Counted from the first letter of the stretch, positions 46,270 through 55,935 are shown. The stretch: DNA of 64,000 bases from Mycobacterium sp. DL99 (GCF_004762045.1 NZ_SJOM01000007.1:1752916-1816915), one strand, 5' to 3'. Notes: generated by a model from the sequence alone, not told the origin. A program made the numbers and translations.

Positions 46270-47349
46270 TCACACCGTGGGGCGCCAGAATCCCTGAAAA
46301 CCCTGACCGGCGTTCGTGGTTCGGACGGGTGACAGTCTGACCGGATCCCCGGCCTCGATCATCGTATTCGCGCCGACGATCATCGCGACGTGCCCGTCCC
46401 ATACCGCCAGATCACCCGGCCGTAAAGAGCCCGCCGACACCGCCTTTCCGATGTCCTGTTCCTGGGCCAGCCGTGGAATGTCCAGTCCGGCTTCGTGATA
46501 GGCCCATTGAGTCAATCCACTGCAGTCCAACCCGACGCCTGGCGTGGTGCCGCCCCACCGGTAGGGCACACCCACCTGGGTCAGCGCGTGCCGGACGGCG
46601 CTGGCCGCGACGGCATTGGGCGCCACCGCAGTGGTGCCGTCGGGCAACCGCACCGCCACGCCCTCGCCGAACATCCCGGGGTCACGCAGTCCGACCGGGG
46701 CTTCGGAGCGATCGGCCCCCGATGCCGCCGGAAGATCCGCGGCACCAGTCCAACCGCTCACCGGGGTGGCGGACGGCGCACCCCCGGAGAACCCCGGCGA
46801 GGCCGGTGCGACACCGCCGGAGCCGGCCGAGAAACCTGCCACGGCCGGGGCGTTGATGGCGCCGGTGACGGCACCGGCTTGACGGTCCAGTTCGGCGCGC
46901 AGTTCGTCGACGACGGCCGACGCCTCGGTGACGGCACGTTGCGCCTCGGCCTGCAACTCCTGGGCCACGCCGGGCTCATCAAGGTGCGGAGCCAGCGCGG
47001 CGGCGCGTTCCTCGAAGCGGTCGATGATCGCCTGCAGCCGTGACCTCGCTTCGGCCACCGCCGAGCCCGCACGGCGGGCAGCAGCGCTCAATGCCTTCGC
47101 CTCCTGAGCCAGGCCGGTCACCTCGGCGGCGGTGCCCGTCGCGAAATCGGCGGCCGCGGCTGCGGCCGTACCCGACCAATCGGCACCGGCGCGCTCCCAC
47201 GATCGCCCGAGTGCGGCCGCGATATCCGACAGGGCCGAATGTGCGGCATCCAGGGCCGTCACGGTGGGACCGGTTTCCGGCCGGCCGCTGCCCACCAGGT
47301 CCCGCAGTTCGTATAGCGGCGCGGCCAGAGCGGTGGCGGATGCGGGCAC
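46270..47349 (-). CDS. NlpC/P60 peptidoglycan hydrolase with WXG100-like N-terminus
   Basis: 359 residues from GTG 47349. The N-terminal ~110 residues form an alanine-rich helical domain with a Trp-x-Gly turn ('AGADWSGTAAAAAADFATGT'), as in type VII secretion substrates, followed by predicted coiled helices. A Gly/Pro-rich linker leads to a C-terminal NlpC/P60 domain with catalytic Cys in 'GVGLDCSGLTQWAYHEAG' and His in 'LAVWDGHVAMIVG'. It likely cleaves peptidoglycan stem peptides after export. It starts 2 bp after the EspC-like gene. Confidence 0.88.
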   Translation of the reverse strand: MPASATALAAPLYELRDLVGSGRPETGPTVTALDAAHSALSDIAAALGRSWERAGADWSGTAAAAAADFATGTAAEVTGLAQEAKALSAAARRAGSAVAEARSRLQAIIDRFEERAAALAPHLDEPGVAQELQAEAQRAVTEASAVVDELRAELDRQAGAVTGAINAPAVAGFSAGSGGVAPASPGFSGGAPSATPVSGWTGAADLPAASGADRSEAPVGLRDPGMFGEGVAVRLPDGTTAVAPNAVAASAVRHALTQVGVPYRWGGTTPGVGLDCSGLTQWAYHEAGLDIPRLAQEQDIGKAVSAGSLRPGDLAVWDGHVAMIVGANTMIEAGDPVRLSPVRTTNAGQGFQGFWRPTV

Positions 47350-47351
47350 GG

Positions 47352-47657
47352 CTACACCCGCGGCAACAACTGAGCGGCCTGCTGACCGGCGGCGTCGTAG
47401 CCGGTGGCGGTGTTTCCGGCGCTGACGGCCCCCGCGCCGGTGCGTGCACTCAGCGTCGTGACCGCATCGCTGTGTGCGCTGACGGCGTCGGCGAAGGCAG
47501 CGGCGAACCGTTCGCCGATCGGACCGAGGGCGGCCTCCGGTGGCGGCATCGATCGGAGGGCGGTGGCCACGGCGGCGAGATCGGCGGCGTGTGCGTCGAG
47601 GGCGTCGCCAAGAGCGCGGACGGCCGCCAGGTCGGCGCGCAGGGTGTCGGCGGGCAT
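47352..47657 (-). CDS. EspC-like (DUF2580) type VII secretion protein
   Basis: 101 residues, helical, similar to EspC-family ESX secretion proteins: 'ALGDALDAHAADLAAVATAL' and 'PIGERFAAAFADAVSAHSDA'. A Tyr in 'TGYDAAGQQAAQLL' sits where the YxxxD/E export signal is expected, but the acidic residue at +4 is Gly, so the motif is incomplete. It immediately precedes the WXG-like NlpC hydrolase, mimicking EspC/EspA-type secretion pairs. Confidence 0.75.
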   Translation of the reverse strand: MPADTLRADLAAVRALGDALDAHAADLAAVATALRSMPPPEAALGPIGERFAAAFADAVSAHSDAVTTLSARTGAGAVSAGNTATGYDAAGQQAAQLLPRV

Positions 47658-47725
47658 GTGGTTAGGACGCCCGCCGACCCCGATCGGTTCCCCTGAATCG
47701 TGACCTGTCTTAGATGGCGGTGCTC

Positions 47726-47786
47726 GCCGGTTTCTACCTCAGAGCTGCTCGTGCGCGAGGATGACTGCCCTACGGTAGAAATCGGC
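47726..47786. repeat. Spaced inverted repeat upstream of upp
   Basis: GCCGGTTTCTACC (47726-47738) and GGTAGAAATCGGC (47774-47786) pair at 12 of 13 positions over a 35-bp spacer. It lies between the divergent EspC-like and upp genes, in a gap (47658-47886) with no other gene. It may be a looped operator. Confidence 0.45.
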
Positions 47787-47886
47787 GCACATCGCGCGAG
47801 AGGTGCGACATCAGAACACATCGAGCGCGCCGTCCCGTCACCGGATCGATCTGCACGGCAGCGGTACCGACCGATAAGGTCAGCGC

Positions 47887-48510
47887 ATGGATGTACGGGT
47901 CGTCGACCACCCCCTGGCCGCCGCACGGCTGACCACCCTGCGGGATGAGCGGACCGACAACGCCGGGTTCCGCTCCGCGCTGCGGGACCTGACCATGATG
48001 CTGGTCTACGAGGCCACCCGGGACGCGACATCCGAGCAGATCGCGGTGCGCACCCCGGTGACCGACACCACCGGCTCGCGATTGGCCAACCCGCCGTTGC
48101 TGGTACCGGTGTTACGGGCCGGGCTGGGGATGGTCGACCAGGCGCATGCCCTCATTCCCGAGGCGCAGGTGGGTTTCGTCGGGATGGCGCGCGACGAGAC
48201 GACGCATCAGCCGACGCCCTACCTGGCGTCGCTGCCAGACGACCTGAGTGCACGGTCGGTGTTCGTGCTCGACCCGATGCTGGCGACTGGCGGGTCGATG
48301 GCGTACACCATCGACCTGCTGCGGGAACGCAACGCCGTCGACATCACCGCGGTGTGTGTGGTGTGCGCGCCGCAGGGGATCGCCGCGATTGAGAAGGTTG
48401 CCCCCGAAATGCGGCTGATCACCGCGACCATTGACGAAGGCCTCAATGAAGCCGCCTACATCGTCCCGGGACTCGGGGATGCCGGGGACCGTCAGTTCGG
48501 CCCGCGCTGA
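47887..48510 (+). CDS. upp: uracil phosphoribosyltransferase
   Basis: 207 residues, normal length. The PRPP-binding motif is '[16 protein letters not shown]'; '[20 protein letters not shown]' and C-terminal '[14 protein letters not shown]' (uracil binding) complete the family signature. It converts uracil and PRPP to UMP. Its 3' end overlaps the convergent membrane protein by 19 bp. Confidence 0.96.
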   Translation: MDVRVVDHPLAAARLTTLRDERTDNAGFRSALRDLTMMLVYEATRDATSEQIAVRTPVTDTTGSRLANPPLLVPVLRAGLGMVDQAHALIPEAQVGFVGMARDETTHQPTPYLASLPDDLSARSVFVLDPMLATGGSMAYTIDLLRERNAVDITAVCVVCAPQGIAAIEKVAPEMRLITATIDEGLNEAAYIVPGLGDAGDRQFGPR

Positions 48511-50003
48511 GGCGCTCTGGCCGTCAGGTAGGGCCGGGACAACACCAGTGCCGCCGCCGTGGCGAGCACGAGTACGTACACCGGCAGCAGATGGATGAAG
48601 GTGGTATAGCCGATCGCGTAGTGCACGGCCAACGCCGGCAGCGTGCCCGTCACGAACCCGATCAACAGCGACCACCACACCCAGCGCTCGCCACGACGGA
48701 ACCCCCACATCGCGATCATGGCGATCGCGAGCCCGGAGCCGATCAACGCGCCGCCGAATCCGGCCCGGTCGTGGGCAATGAAGCTGAGCAGCTGCGGGTC
48801 GGCGGACCGTAGCGCCGCACCGTGCGTGTGCATGTATCCCAGGTCGGTGGAGACGAATACGTCGGTCAGGCCGACGAACGAGATGGTCGCCCCCGCGACG
48901 GCGAGCCCGGCGCCCAGGCCGATGAACAGCAGCTGACCCCACAGCGCGCGCCGGCGCTGGGACTCCGGACCGTCGGGCAGTGACCGCCAGCGGGGCGGGT
49001 CCGGCTTGTTCCACACCGCGGCGAGCAGCATCGGGAACAGTGTCACCACCACCAGGGTGTGCAGCGGATCGACGAAACCTGTTCCGACGAAGTAGAACAG
49101 CGTGAGAAACGCGACCAGCCCCGAGATCAGCAGGGCATTGCGGGCCCACGCCAGGCCACGCCTGATGCCGCCCCAACACAATCCGGTGTACAGCGCACCG
49201 AGGCCGATCATGTTGCCCGCCATGCTGATCCGGTCGTGCTGGATGAAATGCACCAGGTTGTCGTTGATCCGGCGCAGATCATCCACGCCGAGGCCGAGAT
49301 AGGACCGGTCATAACTCAACAACACCGGCCCGAGCGTGATGGCGCCCGCGCCGATACCGGCCACGATCAAGCCGAGTCCGGCCAGCACACCCCACAACCA
49401 GCCCGGCCAACGAAACGGGTTGAGCCCGGCATCGGCCAGGCTCGGCGGCCGCGTCGTCGTCCGGGAGGCCGCCTCGACGACCCGGTTGAACCAGCCCGGC
49501 CCGCTCGCCAGCAGCACGGAGGGCCGGGCCAGCACGACAGCGTCTGGATCCTGCAGCACCGCAACGGCGGCGGAGATATCCGGGTCGGTCAGATAGCAGT
49601 TCTCGCTCGTGTCACCGATGGCCACCTCGTCGACGTCATCGGCGAGCAGCTCGGCGACCTCGGCGGAATCCACCCGGGCGACGACACGGCAGCGCCGACC
49701 GGTGGCGGCCTGCCGCACGGTCTCGACATCGGCAGCCGTCACCGGTGCGATCTCGATGATGCCGGCGCCCTGGACCGGCAGCACCCGCACGGCATCGCGC
49801 GCTACGGACGGCGGAACCACCGCTCCGAAGCGCTCGGCCCAGTCGGGCGGCACCGGCGGGTGATCGAATACCCGTGGAATCCATCGATACCCACCCGCCT
49901 CGACCAGCGTGGCCAAGAACCGTAGCGCCCAGCGCTGGGTACGACGTTCCCCGACGACCGCGGACGCGATGGGGCGAAGTGGTTGATATGTCCAGTCCGG
50001 CAT
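48492..50003 (-). CDS. Membrane protein with degenerate dihydroorotate-dehydrogenase-like N-terminus
   Basis: 503 residues. Residues ~1-195 resemble the start and barrel of class 2 DHODH ('[20 protein letters not shown]', '[17 protein letters not shown]', '[20 protein letters not shown]'). The FMN/substrate Asn-rich and catalytic Ser motifs are not visible. Residues ~210-495 hold about eight hydrophobic helices ('[20 protein letters not shown]', '[19 protein letters not shown]'). The fusion is the interesting feature; catalytic activity is doubtful. Neighbour of upp and pmmB. Confidence 0.72.
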   Translation of the reverse strand: MPDWTYQPLRPIASAVVGERRTQRWALRFLATLVEAGGYRWIPRVFDHPPVPPDWAERFGAVVPPSVARDAVRVLPVQGAGIIEIAPVTAADVETVRQAATGRRCRVVARVDSAEVAELLADDVDEVAIGDTSENCYLTDPDISAAVAVLQDPDAVVLARPSVLLASGPGWFNRVVEAASRTTTRPPSLADAGLNPFRWPGWLWGVLAGLGLIVAGIGAGAITLGPVLLSYDRSYLGLGVDDLRRINDNLVHFIQHDRISMAGNMIGLGALYTGLCWGGIRRGLAWARNALLISGLVAFLTLFYFVGTGFVDPLHTLVVVTLFPMLLAAVWNKPDPPRWRSLPDGPESQRRRALWGQLLFIGLGAGLAVAGATISFVGLTDVFVSTDLGYMHTHGAALRSADPQLLSFIAHDRAGFGGALIGSGLAIAMIAMWGFRRGERWVWWSLLIGFVTGTLPALAVHYAIGYTTFIHLLPVYVLVLATAAALVLSRPYLTARAPQRGPN

Positions 50004-50014
50004 CGCTTTTGCGG

Positions 50015-51631
50015 CTACCAGCGTGTTGCGGCGTCGGCGAGGTCCTGGCTGAGCTTCTGGGCGTGCGCCCGGGCGGTATTCAGGTCATCGGTCGGTGCGC
50101 AGCGGACTTCGGTGTAGGACTTGAGTTTCGGCTCGGTTCCCGACGGGCGCACCACCACTCGGACCGAGGTGTCGGCGTCGCTGCCGGTGAAGATCAGTGC
50201 GTCGGTGCGCTGTTGTCCCACCCGCTCCAGCAGATCATCGACGGTGACGCCGATGCCGGCCAGTTCGGTCGGCGGGGCTCCGCGCAAACGGGTCATGGCC
50301 GCCTCGGCATCGTCGACGTGGCGCGTGACCGCCCCCGTCACGTGCACGCCCTGGACCTTGGCCAGATCGTCGAGGGCATCGAGCATGGTGCGACCCTGAT
50401 CGCGCAGTGCGGCCACGAGGTCGGTAGCCAGGATCGCGGCGGTGATCCCGTCCTTGTCGCGAACTGAGGCCGGGTCGACGCAATGCCCGATGGCTTCCTC
50501 GTAGGCGTAGACCAGGGTGTTGCCGGGAGACTGGGCGCGGGCCAACCACTTGAATCCGGTGAGGGTTTCGGCGTGCTGGGCGCCGTGCGCCGCAGCGATC
50601 GACGCCAGCATCCGCGACGAGACCACGGTGCTGGCCACCAGGGCGGCTTCGCTGACCGGGCCCGGTTCGAGCTGAGACAGGATGTAATCGCCCAGCAGCC
50701 AACCGGTTTCGTCGCCGGTGAGCATGCGCCATCCATCGGGTCCGGGCACCCCGACGGCGCACCGGTCGGCATCGGGGTCCAGCGCGATCGCGATCTCTGC
50801 GTCGACGTCGTCGGCCAGGGCCAGGAGTGCGTCGACGGCGCCGGGTTCCTCGGGGTTGGGGAAGCTGACCGTGGGGAAGTCCGGGTCGGGGTTGAACTGC
50901 TCTTCGACCACGTGGACGTCGTCAAATCCGGCCAGGGCCAGTGCATCAAGGGCGTACTCGCCGCCGACACCGTGCAGCGGGGTCAGCGCCACCCGCACCG
51001 AACCGGTGGTGCGCCGTACTCGGGCGGCCCGCTCCAGGTAGCCGTAGACCTGATGGAGGCCACCGGTTTCCACTGCGGCCCGGCGTATCTCGTCGGCGTA
51101 TGGGGCGCGGGCCACCGCGGCCTCAATCTCGTGATCGGCGGGGGAGATGATCTGCATGCCGCCGTCGAGAAACACCTTGTAGCCGTTGTCGGTGGGCGGA
51201 TTGTGCGATGCGGTGATCTGGATTCCGGCCACGGCGGGAAGGTGCCGGACGGTATAGGCGACCACCGGTGTCGGGACCGAGGCCATCATGAGAAGGACCT
51301 GGAAGCCCTCGGCGGCAAGGACTTCGGCAGCAGCCAAGGCGAACTCGTCGGAGCGGTGTCGCGCGTCGCGGCCCACCACCACGTGCGACCCGCCCAGGCC
51401 TCTGTCCTTGAGGACCTGGGCCAGCGCCCATGTGGTGCGCATGACGACGGCCAGATTCATCGCGTCGGGCCCGCCCCGCAACGGTCCGCGCAAACCGGCA
51501 GTGCCGAAGGTCAGCGGATTGTTGAAACGGCGGTCGAGCTCATCCGGGCTGCAGGCGGACAATTCGGCCGCGGTCAGCGGGTCGGGGTCATGTGCGATCC
51601 AGTCCGCGGCGGCGGTCGCGATGGCAGTCAT
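50015..51631 (-). CDS. pmmB: phosphomannomutase/phosphoglucomutase family enzyme
   Basis: 538 residues. Active-site Ser in 'GIQITASHNPPTDNGYKVFL', metal-binding 'IALDPDADRCAVG', sugar-binding 'GFKWLARA' plus 'YAYEEAIGHCVDP', and C-terminal phosphate loop 'VVVRPSGTEPKLKSYTEV'. The length and motifs fit the PGM2/phosphopentomutase-like branch, so interconversion of (deoxy)ribose-1/5-phosphates is possible as well as hexoses. That would link deoA and deoD products to central metabolism. Matches Rv3308. Confidence 0.93.
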   Translation of the reverse strand: MTAIATAAADWIAHDPDPLTAAELSACSPDELDRRFNNPLTFGTAGLRGPLRGGPDAMNLAVVMRTTWALAQVLKDRGLGGSHVVVGRDARHRSDEFALAAAEVLAAEGFQVLLMMASVPTPVVAYTVRHLPAVAGIQITASHNPPTDNGYKVFLDGGMQIISPADHEIEAAVARAPYADEIRRAAVETGGLHQVYGYLERAARVRRTTGSVRVALTPLHGVGGEYALDALALAGFDDVHVVEEQFNPDPDFPTVSFPNPEEPGAVDALLALADDVDAEIAIALDPDADRCAVGVPGPDGWRMLTGDETGWLLGDYILSQLEPGPVSEAALVASTVVSSRMLASIAAAHGAQHAETLTGFKWLARAQSPGNTLVYAYEEAIGHCVDPASVRDKDGITAAILATDLVAALRDQGRTMLDALDDLAKVQGVHVTGAVTRHVDDAEAAMTRLRGAPPTELAGIGVTVDDLLERVGQQRTDALIFTGSDADTSVRVVVRPSGTEPKLKSYTEVRCAPTDDLNTARAHAQKLSQDLADAATRW

Positions 51632-52074
51632 GACCCAAGTGTGCCCGCAGCGGCGTCGGAGTACGCCAGCTTGCGCAGGACCGGTGCCACCAGCATCAGC
51701 AGATCGAACTCCAGATCAGTCAGGTTCTCCCGCATGGTGGCGTGCAGCCAGGCGTCCCGTTCGGCGCGGTCGGCCTGCAGCAACGACGTCCCCGCTGCGG
51801 TGATCTCGATGAGCTGACGGCGACGGTCGTGGTCGTCGGGACGGCGGGCGATCAGGCCGCGGCGGACGAGTTCGTTGATGCTGTCGGTCAGCGACTGCGC
51901 CCGGACGTGCAGACGGGCGCCCATCTCGGCCGGCGTGGTGGTTCCGCTGCGACTGGCCTCGCCGAGCAGTTCCAGCTGGCTCAAGGTCAGGCCATGGTCT
52001 GGACGGTGCCGCCGCATCTGGCGGGTCACCGCCATCATCGACTCACGTAGTTCAGTCGCCGACGTCGCTGCCAT
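51628..52074 (-). CDS. MarR-family transcriptional regulator
   Basis: 148 residues from ATG 52074. Winged HTH: 'TTPAEMGARLHVRAQSLTDS', 'INELVRRGLIARRPDDHDRR' and 'QLIEITAAGTSLLQ'. It overlaps pmmB by 4 bp at its 3' end and is divergent from the AbrB-type transporter gene, with a palindrome between them at 52135-52159. Likely represses the transporter. Effector unknown. Confidence 0.88.
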   Translation of the reverse strand: MAATSATELRESMMAVTRQMRRHRPDHGLTLSQLELLGEASRSGTTTPAEMGARLHVRAQSLTDSINELVRRGLIARRPDDHDRRRQLIEITAAGTSLLQADRAERDAWLHATMRENLTDLEFDLLMLVAPVLRKLAYSDAAAGTLGS

Positions 52075-52134
52075 AGAGAAGTTATACCTTGGCATTGATA
52101 GCAGTATGGGCACTTAGAGCCCTATTGGCCATGA

Positions 52135-52159
52135 ATAGTATGAAGACATACCTTACTAT
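52135..52159. promoter_or_regulatory. Palindromic operator between marR and the transporter gene
   Basis: GTATG-AAGA-CATAC (52138-52151) is perfect, and outer ATAGTA/TACTAT arms extend the dyad. It is AT-rich and sits between the divergent start codons, as expected for a MarR operator. Confidence 0.6.
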
Positions 52160-52183
52160 TTCGGTAGGAGGTGCGAGACGGGG

Positions 52184-53290
52184 ATGACGCGGATGCTGCG
52201 GTGGGCACTGCTGGCCGTCGCGACTGCCGCCGTCACCGTCCCGCTCAACCTCGTCGGCGTTCCCTCGGCCGCGCTGTTCGCCGGGCTCGCGGTGGGCATC
52301 GTGCTGGCCCTGGTCGCGCTGGCCCCGGCGCGCATGCCGCGTCCTGCCGGGGTGATCGCCCAAGGTGTGCTCGGTGTCTACATCGGCACGATGGTTCACC
52401 GAGACGCGGTCAGTGCGATCGGCTCGGACTGGGTGATCGTGCTGGCGATCGCCGTGGCCACGTTGCTCCTGAGCATCGTGGCCGGCGGGCTACTCGGATT
52501 GCACCGCGATGTCAGCCCGTTGACCGGGGCCCTGGCACTGGTGGCCGGCGGCGCGTCGGGTCTGGTGGCCATCGCCCGCGAACTCGGCGGCGACGATCGG
52601 GTTGTCTCTGTCGTCCAATACCTGCGGGTCGCACTCGTCACCGCGACCATTCCGCTCGTGGTGACCCTGGTCTTTCACGCCGATCGGTCGCATCCGGCCG
52701 CAAATGTGGCCGAATCCGACTCGGCGCCTTGGTATCTCAGTCTCGCAATGCTGGCCGTCATCGTCGCTGTCGGCGCCGTCGGCGGGCGATGGGTCAAACT
52801 GCCCGGCGCCGGACTGCTGGGCCCGTTGGCCCTGACGGTGACATTGCAACTCACCGGTCTGTCCTTCGGCCTGACGGTCCCGGCGCTGCTCGTGCAGGCG
52901 GCCTACATGGTGATCGGCTGGCAGGCCGGCATCGCCTTCACCCGGGAGTCGCTACGCGCCATCGGCCGGATCCTTCCGCTGGCGCTGACCCTGATCGTGG
53001 TGCTCGGCGCGGCCACCGCGGGCCTCGGCGTGGTGCTGGCCGACGTCACCGGGATGACCCAACTCGAGGGCTACCTCGCAACCAGCCCGGGCGGGGTCTA
53101 CGCGGTGTTGGCCACCGCGGTGGAAACCGGCTCCAACGTCACCTTCATCATCGCCGCCCAGGTGCTCCGGGTCCTGCTGATGCTGTTCGCGGCGCCGCTG
53201 ATGGCCAGGGTGATGGCCCGGATGGGCAGGCGACGCAGTCTGCGTCACGGTCAGCGGGATGAGGAACCGGTCGCCGCTGCCCGGCCGTGA
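52184..53290 (+). CDS. AbrB-family (PF05145) membrane transporter
   Basis: 368 residues with about ten hydrophobic helices. 'GALALVAGGASGLVAIAREL' followed by 'GGDDRVVSVVQYLRVALVTA' is the signature of the AbrB/TIGR03082 ammonia-monooxygenase-regulator-like membrane family, repeated later as 'ATSPGGVYAVLATAVETGSN'. Function in transport is assumed, not shown. ATG 52184 has GGTAGGAGGT upstream. Probably controlled by the divergent MarR. Confidence 0.88.
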   Translation: MTRMLRWALLAVATAAVTVPLNLVGVPSAALFAGLAVGIVLALVALAPARMPRPAGVIAQGVLGVYIGTMVHRDAVSAIGSDWVIVLAIAVATLLLSIVAGGLLGLHRDVSPLTGALALVAGGASGLVAIARELGGDDRVVSVVQYLRVALVTATIPLVVTLVFHADRSHPAANVAESDSAPWYLSLAMLAVIVAVGAVGGRWVKLPGAGLLGPLALTVTLQLTGLSFGLTVPALLVQAAYMVIGWQAGIAFTRESLRAIGRILPLALTLIVVLGAATAGLGVVLADVTGMTQLEGYLATSPGGVYAVLATAVETGSNVTFIIAAQVLRVLLMLFAAPLMARVMARMGRRRSLRHGQRDEEPVAAARP

Positions 53291-53302
53291 AATCGGCCAT
53301 GC

Positions 53303-54451
53303 TCAACGTCGGTTCAGGCCGGACAACCGCCAGGCCAGCGCGCGGCGGACGGCGGGCAGCTTGCCGGCGATGCGCATGACGCGATTGCGGATGGGCCGGC
53401 GGCGGGCTGACGCGGTGGCAAGTTCGGTGAGCCGGCTGGTCATCGCGACGACGCCGCCTGCGGTGTGGCGCCGGGTGGCTGCGTAGTCGTCGAGCAGCGC
53501 CTCGTCGGACCCGGCGTCCAGCACCTGCGAGAGGTGCTCGCCCAGGACGACGGCATCCTCGATCCCGAGGTTCATGCCCTGTCCGCCTGCGGGCGAGTGC
53601 ACGTGTGCGGCGTCGCCCGCCAGCAGGATGCGGTTGTCGCGGAACGCGTCGGCGATCCGGTGATGTACGCGGAAGCGCGATCCCCAGACGACTTCCTCGA
53701 CCACCGCGGGCCGCGACACCGGGCCGCGCTCGTCCAGCAGTGATTGCACGAACGGGATGTCGGGGTGCTGCGGCGCCTCGTCCACCGTGGCGACGATGCG
53801 GTACATCGCGTCGGGCAAGGGTGCGACCACCACCAGTCCGGCCGGCGAGAAGTAAAGGATGACCTCATCGGCGGGCACACCGCCGGACAGGCGGACATCG
53901 GCGAGCGCGAACGATTCTCCGTACGTACCGCCGCTGAACGCGATACCGGCCTGGTCCCGGACCGTGCTGTGCATGCCGTCGGCACCGACCAGATACCTGG
54001 CCCGGATCTGACGGCCGTCGGCGAACGTGGCGATCGCGCGGTCGGCGGACTGCCGGATCCCGGTCACCGACGCGGGTCGGATGACCTTGCCACCCAGCTC
54101 CTCCAGCCGGTTGAGCAGAAACGCCTCGGTGTCGGCCTGCGAAATCATCAATGTGTACGGGTAGCGGGTCGGCAGCGCGCTGAACGGCACCGCGATCAGG
54201 AGATCGTCGCGGTCCCGGATGGTGAAGGTCGGGGTGTGAACGCCCCGTGCGACGAGTTCGTCGACCACCCCGTACGGCTCCAGTAATTCCAGGGTGTGGG
54301 GATGGACCACGGCGGCCCGAGAGGTGTTGGCGCCCTCGGCTTGGTGGTCCACCACGGTCACGTCGTGGCCGTGCTGGATGAGCACGATGGCGGCGGTCAG
54401 GCCGACCGGCCCGGCCCCGACGATCAGGACGTCTGCAGTGGTCGTTTGCAT
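53303..54451 (-). CDS. FAD-dependent aromatic hydroxylase (PheA/TfdB type)
   Basis: 382 residues from ATG 54451. FAD-binding 'DVLIVGAGPVGLTAAIVLIQ', DG motif 'YLVGADGMHSTVRDQAGI' and second FAD motif 'LLAGDAAHVHSPAGGQGMNL'. This is the group A flavin monooxygenase family, acting on phenols, quinones or antibiotics (including rifampicin and tetracycline monooxygenases). A longer frame to 54667 would overlap the divergent tetR and is rejected. Operators at 54464-54537 point to TetR control. Confidence 0.92.
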   Translation of the reverse strand: MQTTTADVLIVGAGPVGLTAAIVLIQHGHDVTVVDHQAEGANTSRAAVVHPHTLELLEPYGVVDELVARGVHTPTFTIRDRDDLLIAVPFSALPTRYPYTLMISQADTEAFLLNRLEELGGKVIRPASVTGIRQSADRAIATFADGRQIRARYLVGADGMHSTVRDQAGIAFSGGTYGESFALADVRLSGGVPADEVILYFSPAGLVVVAPLPDAMYRIVATVDEAPQHPDIPFVQSLLDERGPVSRPAVVEEVVWGSRFRVHHRIADAFRDNRILLAGDAAHVHSPAGGQGMNLGIEDAVVLGEHLSQVLDAGSDEALLDDYAATRRHTAGGVVAMTSRLTELATASARRRPIRNRVMRIAGKLPAVRRALAWRLSGLNRR

Positions 54452-54463
54452 CCTCGACTCCTT

Positions 54464-54537
54464 TGTCAACAACTGTTGGTCAACAACTGTTGACTTCAAC
54501 CTAGGAGCCTTTCGATCCGATGTCAACGGTTGTTGGC
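54464..54537. promoter_or_regulatory. Cluster of three TetR operator repeats
   Basis: TCAACAACTGTTG occurs twice (54465-54477 and 54480-54492) and a variant TCAACGGTTGTTG at 54523-54535, each a CAAC-N4-GTTG or longer dyad. They fill the gap between the divergent monooxygenase and tetR start codons. Confidence 0.8.
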
Positions 54538-54551
54538 CTACACTTGTTGTC

Positions 54552-55097
54552 ATGCGACGACCGGCAGCTGAGACCAAGTCCGTCATCCTCGCGGCGGCCC
54601 GTGAGCGATTTGCCGCCGACGGGTACGAACGGGCCACCATCCGGGCCATCGCGGCCGATGCCGCCATCGACCCGTCGATGGTGATGCGCTACTACGGCAA
54701 CAAGGAGCGGCTGTTCGCCGCGGCTGCCGAATTCGATCTGGAATTACCCGATCTGACCAAGGTGCCGCGCGAGCAGATCGGTGCCGCGCTGGCCGCGCAT
54801 TTCCTCGAACGCTGGGAGCGAGACGAAGCGCTGTTGATCCTGTTGCGGGCCGGCGTCACCAACGAGTCCGTCGCGGAGCGGATGCGCACGATCTTCGCCG
54901 CACAACTCGCCCCGGTCGTCGCGGAAACCACGGGCAACGCTCCCGACACCCCGGTGCGGGCCAGCCTCGCGTCGTCGCAGGTGCTGGGGATGGCGTTGTG
55001 TCGCTACGTGCTGAAATTCCCGCCCTTGGTTGCCATGGCCCGGCAGGAGGTCATCGACTGGATCGGGCCCACGCTGCAGCGGTATCTGGTCGGTTAG
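54552..55097 (+). CDS. TetR-family transcriptional regulator
   Basis: 181 residues. HTH '[20 protein letters not shown]' and '[20 protein letters not shown]' with a C-terminal TetR_C-type domain. It is divergent from the flavin monooxygenase and follows three CAAC/GTTG operators, a standard arrangement for substrate-induced detoxification. ATG 54552 is chosen; the upstream frame lies in the operator region. The 3' end overlaps convergent deoD by 4 bp. Confidence 0.92.
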   Translation: MRRPAAETKSVILAAARERFAADGYERATIRAIAADAAIDPSMVMRYYGNKERLFAAAAEFDLELPDLTKVPREQIGAALAAHFLERWERDEALLILLRAGVTNESVAERMRTIFAAQLAPVVAETTGNAPDTPVRASLASSQVLGMALCRYVLKFPPLVAMARQEVIDWIGPTLQRYLVG

Positions 55098-55888
55098 ATC
55101 TGTTTGATCACCGAAGCCAGCAGGGAACCCATCCGGGTCGCGGACTGACGTCCGGCCTCAAGCACCTCGGCGTGACTGAGCGGTTCACCTGTCATCCCCG
55201 CTGCCAGGTTGGTCACCATCGAAATTCCCAATACCTGCAGGCCGGCGGCCCGGGCGGCGATCGTCTCGTGCACCGTCGACATGCCGACCAGGTCGGCGCC
55301 CAGGGTTCGCAGCATCCGGATCTCGGCCGGGGTCTCGTAGTGCGGGCCGGGCAACCCGGCGTAGACGCCCTCGGCCAGGGACGGATCGATGTCCCGCGCC
55401 AGTGCCCGCAGCCGGGGGGAGTAGGCGTCGACCAGGTCGACGAACTGGGCCCCGACCAGCGGGGACCGGGCGGTGAGGTTGAGGTGGTCGCTGATCAGGA
55501 CGGGCTGGCCGACCTGGTATTCGGCCCGCAGGCCGCCGGCGGCATTGGTCAGCACCACCGTCGACACGCCCGCAGCCGCCGCGGTCCGCACCGGATGCAC
55601 CACATGCTGCAGGTCATGGCCCTCATACGCGTGGATGCGCCCGGCCAGCACCAGCACCCGATGGTCGCCGATGCGCACCGAGTGCACCTGGCCACCGTGG
55701 CCGTCCGCGCTCGGCGGGGTGAAGCCGGGGACATCGGCCATCGGCACGGTGGCGACCGGATCACCGAGCTCGGCCACCGCGGGTGCCCAACCCGAGCCGA
55801 GCACGACCGCGACATCGTGGCGATCGATGCCGGTGCGTTCGGCGATGGCGGCGGCGGCGGCCTGGCTGGATGCCTGGGGATCGGTCAC
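55094..55888 (-). CDS. deoD: purine nucleoside phosphorylase
   Basis: 264 residues, trimeric PNP-II type. '[16 protein letters not shown]' (phosphate loop), '[20 protein letters not shown]' (conserved His), '[20 protein letters not shown]' (purine-site Asn region) and '[20 protein letters not shown]'. It phosphorolyses (deoxy)inosine and guanosine to base plus (deoxy)ribose-1-phosphate. It receives the product of Add. Corresponds to Rv3307. Confidence 0.95.
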   Translation of the reverse strand: MTDPQASSQAAAAAIAERTGIDRHDVAVVLGSGWAPAVAELGDPVATVPMADVPGFTPPSADGHGGQVHSVRIGDHRVLVLAGRIHAYEGHDLQHVVHPVRTAAAAGVSTVVLTNAAGGLRAEYQVGQPVLISDHLNLTARSPLVGAQFVDLVDAYSPRLRALARDIDPSLAEGVYAGLPGPHYETPAEIRMLRTLGADLVGMSTVHETIAARAAGLQVLGISMVTNLAAGMTGEPLSHAEVLEAGRQSATRMGSLLASVIKQI

Positions 55889-55935
55889 GATAGGCGAGCT
55901 TAACGGCCCTGAACACGCAGTGAGATACTGCGAGC

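Noticed and set aside
54452..54667. N-terminal extension of the flavin monooxygenase frame
   Set aside because: It would cover the operator cluster and the start of the divergent tetR; homology begins at 54451.
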